NCBI RefSeq assembly: GCF_001580025.1
Contig: NZ_LSZO01000059.1
Location: 1 to 57,144, forward strand
DNA: 57,144 nucleotides
Source: Ventosimonas gracilis
GTDB taxonomy: Bacteria; Pseudomonadota; Gammaproteobacteria; Pseudomonadales; Pseudomonadaceae
Reading direction: 5' to 3'
A program made the position numbers and the translations under genes. Below are positions 53,737 through 57,144 of this stretch, one piece after another (position 1 is the first letter of the stretch; each line of letters starts with the position of its first letter). The notes below the pieces were generated by a model. That model was not told the origin of the DNA. It saw only the letters and a program-made list of their open reading frames with translations, and searched no databases.

Positions 53737-56561
53737 CCGACTACAAAGACAGCCTGAACCTGCCGCAAACCGATTTCCCGATGAAAGCGGGCTTGCCGCA
53801 ACGCGAGCCGCAAATGCTTGAGCGTTGGGAAAACCTTAATCTCTACCAAAAAATCCGCGAGCAGGCCAAAGGTCGCCAAAAATTTATCCTGCACGACGGC
53901 CCGCCCTACGCCAATGGCAGCATTCATATCGGTCACGCCGTTAATAAAATCCTTAAAGACATCATTGTGCGCAGCAAAACGCTGGCCGGTTTTGACGCAC
54001 CTTACGTGCCCGGCTGGGACTGCCACGGTCTGCCGATTGAGCACAAGGTCGAGGTCGAGCACGGCAAGCATCTGCCTGGCGAACAAGTGCGCACGCTGTG
54101 CCGTGATTACGCCAAAGAGCAAATTGAAGGACAAAAGGCGGACTTTATCCGCCTGGGCGTGCAGGGGCAGTGGGATAACCCATATCAAACCATGAACTTT
54201 GCCAACGAGGCCGGGGAAATCCGCGCACTCGCCAAGATGATTGCGGCGGGCTACCTGGTTAAAGACTTAAAACCGGTCAACTGGTGCTTTGACTGCGGCT
54301 CAGCGCTGGCCGAAGCGGAAGTCGAATACGCCGATAAACCATCCGATGCCATTGACGTGGGTTTTACCGCAGTGGATAACGCCAAACTCGCCGCTGCTTT
54401 TGGCTTATCTTCCATCAACAAACCCGTGCAAGCGGTTATTTGGACCACCACGCCCTGGACCATTCCCGCCAACCAAGCACTTAATCTCCACCCCGAATAC
54501 GATTACGCGCTGGTCGATATTGGCGAACGTTTTTTATTACTGGCTGAAGAACTGGTGAGCGAATGCCTTGCACGGTACGGCTTATCCGGCCAAAAAATCG
54601 CGCAATGCCAAGGCGTGGCGCTGGAACTCATCGAATTTGCCCACCCGTTCTACCCGCGCACTGCACCGGTTTATCTGGCCGATTACGTCGCCCTCGATGC
54701 CGGAACCGGCATTGTCCACTCCGCCCCGGCCTACGGCGAGGACGACTTTCGCACCGCCAAAGCCTACGGCCTTTCAAGTGATGACATTATCAGTCCGGTA
54801 CAGGGTAACGGCGTTTATGCCGATTCTTTACCGCTGTTCGGCGGACAATTTATCTGGAAGGCGGGTTCCGCGATTATCGATAAGCTGCGCGAGAGCGGCG
54901 CACTGCTTAAGCATGAGCGCATCACACACAGCTATATGCACTGCTGGCGGCACAAAACGCCGCTGATTTACCGCGCCACGGCGCAGTGGTTTATCCGTAT
55001 GGATAACGAAGACAGCACGCCAAGTTTGCGAGAAAAAGCCCTGGCGGCGATTGAACAAACGGACTTTGTCCCCGCTTGGGGCAAGGCCAGGTTGCACGGC
55101 ATGATTGCCAGCCGTCCCGATTGGTGCATCTCGCGCCAGCGCAATTGGGGCGTGCCTATCCCGCTGTTTTTGCATAAAGAAAGCGGCGAATTGCACCCGC
55201 ACACGCTGGAATTAATGGAGCAGGTCGCCGAGCGCGTGGAACAAAGCGGCATTGAGGCTTGGTTTGCCCTCGATGCGCAAGAATTGCTCGGTAGCGAGGC
55301 CGGGCAATACGAAAAAATCAGCGACACGCTGGATGTCTGGTTTGATTCCGGCACGACCCATTACCACGTGCTGCGCGGCTCGCACCCGCTTGCGCACGTA
55401 AGCGGTCCTGCGGCAGACCTGTATCTGGAAGGCTCCGACCAGCACCGCGGCTGGTTTCACTCCTCGCTTTTAACCGGCTGCGCGATCGACGGCCAAGCAC
55501 CTTATCGGCAGCTTTTAACCCACGGTTTCACGGTGGATGAAAACGGCCGCAAGATGTCCAAATCCTTGGGCAACGTGATTGCCCCGCAGCAAGTCACCAA
55601 CAGCTTGGGCGCGGATATTTTGCGCCTTTGGGTGGCGACGACGGATTATTCCGGCGAAATGGCGGTCTCCAAAACCATTTTGGCGCGTAGTGCCGATGCC
55701 TACCGGCGCATTCGCAATACCGCGCGGTTTTTACTCGCTAATCTCAGCGGCTTTGACCCCGCCCAAAACGCCCTGCCCTTTGCCGAAATGCTCGCGCTTG
55801 ACCGCTGGGCGGTAGACCGCGCCCTTTTGTTGCAACAGGACATCGAGCACGCCTATCGCGAGTATCGCTTCTGGCATGTCTACTCCAAGCTGCACAATTT
55901 TTGCGTGCAGGACATGGGTGGTTTTTATCTGGACATTATCAAAGACCGCCAATACACCACTTCTGCCGACAGCCGCGCACGGCGTTCCTGCCAAACCGCG
56001 CTCTGGCATATCGCCGAGGCATTAGTACGCTGGATGGCGCCGATTCTTGCCTTTACCGCCGATGAAATCTGGCAGTACCTGCCGGGCGAGCGCGGCGAAT
56101 CCGTGCATCTTGCGCTCTGGTACCAAGGCTTGACCGAACTGCCCCAAGACTTTGCCTTGGGGCGCGCATTTTGGGAGCAAGTGATGGCGGTAAAAACCAC
56201 CGTCAATAAAGAACTGGAACGGCTACGCGCCGCCAAACAGATCGGCGGCAATCTGCAAGCCGAGGTGACTTTGTACTGTTCGGACGAACTCAGCGAACAA
56301 CTTGCGCAACTGCAAGAAGAACTGCGCTTTGTGCTGATTACTTCGACCGCCCGGCTTTTGCCACTAAAAGATGCGCCAGCAGGTGCGGTAGAAACCGAAC
56401 TCGCCGGTTTAAAACTCAAAGTAGAAAAATCCAGTCACGAAAAATGTGCTCGTTGCTGGCATCACTGCGCCGATGTCGGCACGCATCCAGAGCATCCTGA
56501 GATTTGTGGGCGCTGCATCGACAACCTTGAAGGCGCGGGTGAGGTGCGTCGCTATGCTTAA
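53733..56561 (+). CDS. ileS: Isoleucyl-tRNA synthetase
   Basis: 942 residues. HIGH motif is HIGH in [19 protein letters not shown] in [12 protein letters not shown]; the CP1 editing domain lies between with [18 protein letters not shown] (here [15 protein letters not shown]). The C-terminal zinc site is CARCWH and CGRC. Standard bacterial, mupirocin-sensitive-type length and order. The final eight bases overlap lspA. Confidence 0.98.
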   Translation: MTDYKDSLNLPQTDFPMKAGLPQREPQMLERWENLNLYQKIREQAKGRQKFILHDGPPYANGSIHIGHAVNKILKDIIVRSKTLAGFDAPYVPGWDCHGLPIEHKVEVEHGKHLPGEQVRTLCRDYAKEQIEGQKADFIRLGVQGQWDNPYQTMNFANEAGEIRALAKMIAAGYLVKDLKPVNWCFDCGSALAEAEVEYADKPSDAIDVGFTAVDNAKLAAAFGLSSINKPVQAVIWTTTPWTIPANQALNLHPEYDYALVDIGERFLLLAEELVSECLARYGLSGQKIAQCQGVALELIEFAHPFYPRTAPVYLADYVALDAGTGIVHSAPAYGEDDFRTAKAYGLSSDDIISPVQGNGVYADSLPLFGGQFIWKAGSAIIDKLRESGALLKHERITHSYMHCWRHKTPLIYRATAQWFIRMDNEDSTPSLREKALAAIEQTDFVPAWGKARLHGMIASRPDWCISRQRNWGVPIPLFLHKESGELHPHTLELMEQVAERVEQSGIEAWFALDAQELLGSEAGQYEKISDTLDVWFDSGTTHYHVLRGSHPLAHVSGPAADLYLEGSDQHRGWFHSSLLTGCAIDGQAPYRQLLTHGFTVDENGRKMSKSLGNVIAPQQVTNSLGADILRLWVATTDYSGEMAVSKTILARSADAYRRIRNTARFLLANLSGFDPAQNALPFAEMLALDRWAVDRALLLQQDIEHAYREYRFWHVYSKLHNFCVQDMGGFYLDIIKDRQYTTSADSRARRSCQTALWHIAEALVRWMAPILAFTADEIWQYLPGERGESVHLALWYQGLTELPQDFALGRAFWEQVMAVKTTVNKELERLRAAKQIGGNLQAEVTLYCSDELSEQLAQLQEELRFVLITSTARLLPLKDAPAGAVETELAGLKLKVEKSSHEKCARCWHHCADVGTHPEHPEICGRCIDNLEGAGEVRRYA

Positions 56562-57039
56562 ACAATTCGGAAAACTGCCTTGGCTGCTGTTAAGTCTTAT
56601 CGTCGTTTTGCTCGACCAAATCAGCAAACTGCACTTTGAAGCGCTACTGCAAGTGCACCCGCCGATTACGGTGATTGAAAACTACTTTAGTTTTTCTCTG
56701 GCCTACAACAAAGGCGCGGCCTTTAGCTTTTTGGCCGCTGCCTCCGGCTGGCAGCGCTGGTTTTTTATTGTGATTGCGCTGGCCGTAAGCGCCGTGTTAG
56801 TGGTTTGGCTTAAGCGCTTAAAAGCCCATGAAAGCTGGGTTGCCTTGGCGCTAGCGCTGATTTTGGGCGGCGCTATCGGCAATCTGATCGACCGTATCGC
56901 CTACGGCCAAGTGATTGATTTTATCCTGCTGCACTGGCAACACCGCTGGTACTTCCCGGCCTTTAACCTGGCCGACAGCGCCATTACCATCGGCGCGGCG
57001 GTACTGATATTGGACATGTTCAGAACTAAGCGGGCTTAA
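56554..57039 (+). CDS. lspA: Prolipoprotein signal peptidase (signal peptidase II)
   Basis: 161 residues with four membrane helices. Cleaves signal peptides of lipid-modified prolipoproteins, including LptE and the ankyrin lipoproteins of this window. Catalytic Asp residues lie in [19 protein letters not shown] and [11 protein letters not shown]. The ATG at 56554 aligns with the family start ([10 protein letters not shown]); the frame extends upstream inside ileS but is not used. Confidence 0.96.
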   Translation: MLKQFGKLPWLLLSLIVVLLDQISKLHFEALLQVHPPITVIENYFSFSLAYNKGAAFSFLAAASGWQRWFFIVIALAVSAVLVVWLKRLKAHESWVALALALILGGAIGNLIDRIAYGQVIDFILLHWQHRWYFPAFNLADSAITIGAAVLILDMFRTKRA

Positions 57040-57079
57040 CCCGCCCACTTTTAAATAGGGTCTTAGGAAGCAAACGCGA

Positions 57080-57144
57080 TCAAAGCGGCTGTTCACGCAG
57101 TAATTTTAGCAAGGCCAGATAGATGTTTTCATGTCGATGATTGA
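57080..57144 (-). CDS. C-terminal end of an unidentified gene (truncated by the window)
   Basis: An open frame on the minus strand enters from the window edge and ends at TGA, 57080-57082, reading NHRHENIYLALLKLLREQPL. It looks like a helical protein end. Too short to assign. It converges on lspA, with a 40-base gap. Confidence 0.45.
   Translation of the reverse strand, partial: NHRHENIYLALLKLLREQPL

Overview
The window reads as chromosome of a gammaproteobacterium, most likely a relative of the Pseudomonadaceae. This rests on gene content and on remembered gene order, not on a search: leuS-lptE-holA, arfA, rpmB-rpmG next to a PuuC/PauC-type aldehyde dehydrogenase, rhodanese-grxC-secB, prlC-yheV, nudE-cysQ, divergent znuA and zur-znuC-znuB, and ribF-ileS-lspA. 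Most genes are moderately GC-rich housekeeping genes. Many pairs overlap by four bases or are spaced by a few bases, so operons are compact.

Layout. 1-2.8 kb: an interspersed repeat, an aldehyde dehydrogenase, L33 and L28, a second repeat copy, and arfA with its internal hairpin. 2.9-8.4 kb: an accessory block on the opposite strand. It has two tandem near-identical ankyrin-type lipoproteins, then an AT-rich array of five paralogues of one putative immunity-protein family (three intact, two broken by single-base losses) with an Imm26-like gene between the first and second. No toxin gene is visible beside them. 8.4-12.7 kb: holA-lptE-leuS. 12.8-14.6 kb: two TRAP permease genes without a binding protein. 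14.8-20.1 kb: a CHASE hybrid kinase with three receivers plus a REC-PAS-GGDEF-EAL partner. 20.1-20.8 kb: a DUF2442/DUF4160 pair. 20.9-28.4 kb: yghU, ettA, a CAT-anticodon tRNA, prmB, an amidotransferase, two MFS transporters and a PCu(A)C copper chaperone, with two short MITE-like elements. 28.6-32.7 kb: a zinc uptake locus with a candidate Zur box and a CobW-type GTPase. 32.8-37.4 kb: a thioesterase, gabT, gabD and a polyamine-type binding protein. 37.5-41.9 kb: clpB and class I fumarase. 41.9-42.3 kb: wreckage of a toxin-antitoxin pair that looks like VapBC. 42.4-49.6 kb: rhodanese-like, grxC, secB, SMR pump, waaA, prlC, yheV, LysE-type exporter, nudE, cysQ. 49.6-52.7 kb: fliS, fliD, fliC with a consensus sigma-28 promoter. 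52.8-57.1 kb: ribF-ileS-lspA and the end of an unidentified gene.

Themes. Zinc handling is concentrated at 28.6-32.7 kb. GABA and polyamine catabolism is represented at both ends of the first 37 kb (puuC-like, gabT, gabD, PotD-like). The most unusual part is 2.9-8.3 kb, where duplication, recombination and decay of putative immunity genes can be read directly from the sequence. Two MITE-like repeat families and a small REP-like palindrome recur through the intergenic regions and touch the ends of arfA and of the copper-chaperone gene.
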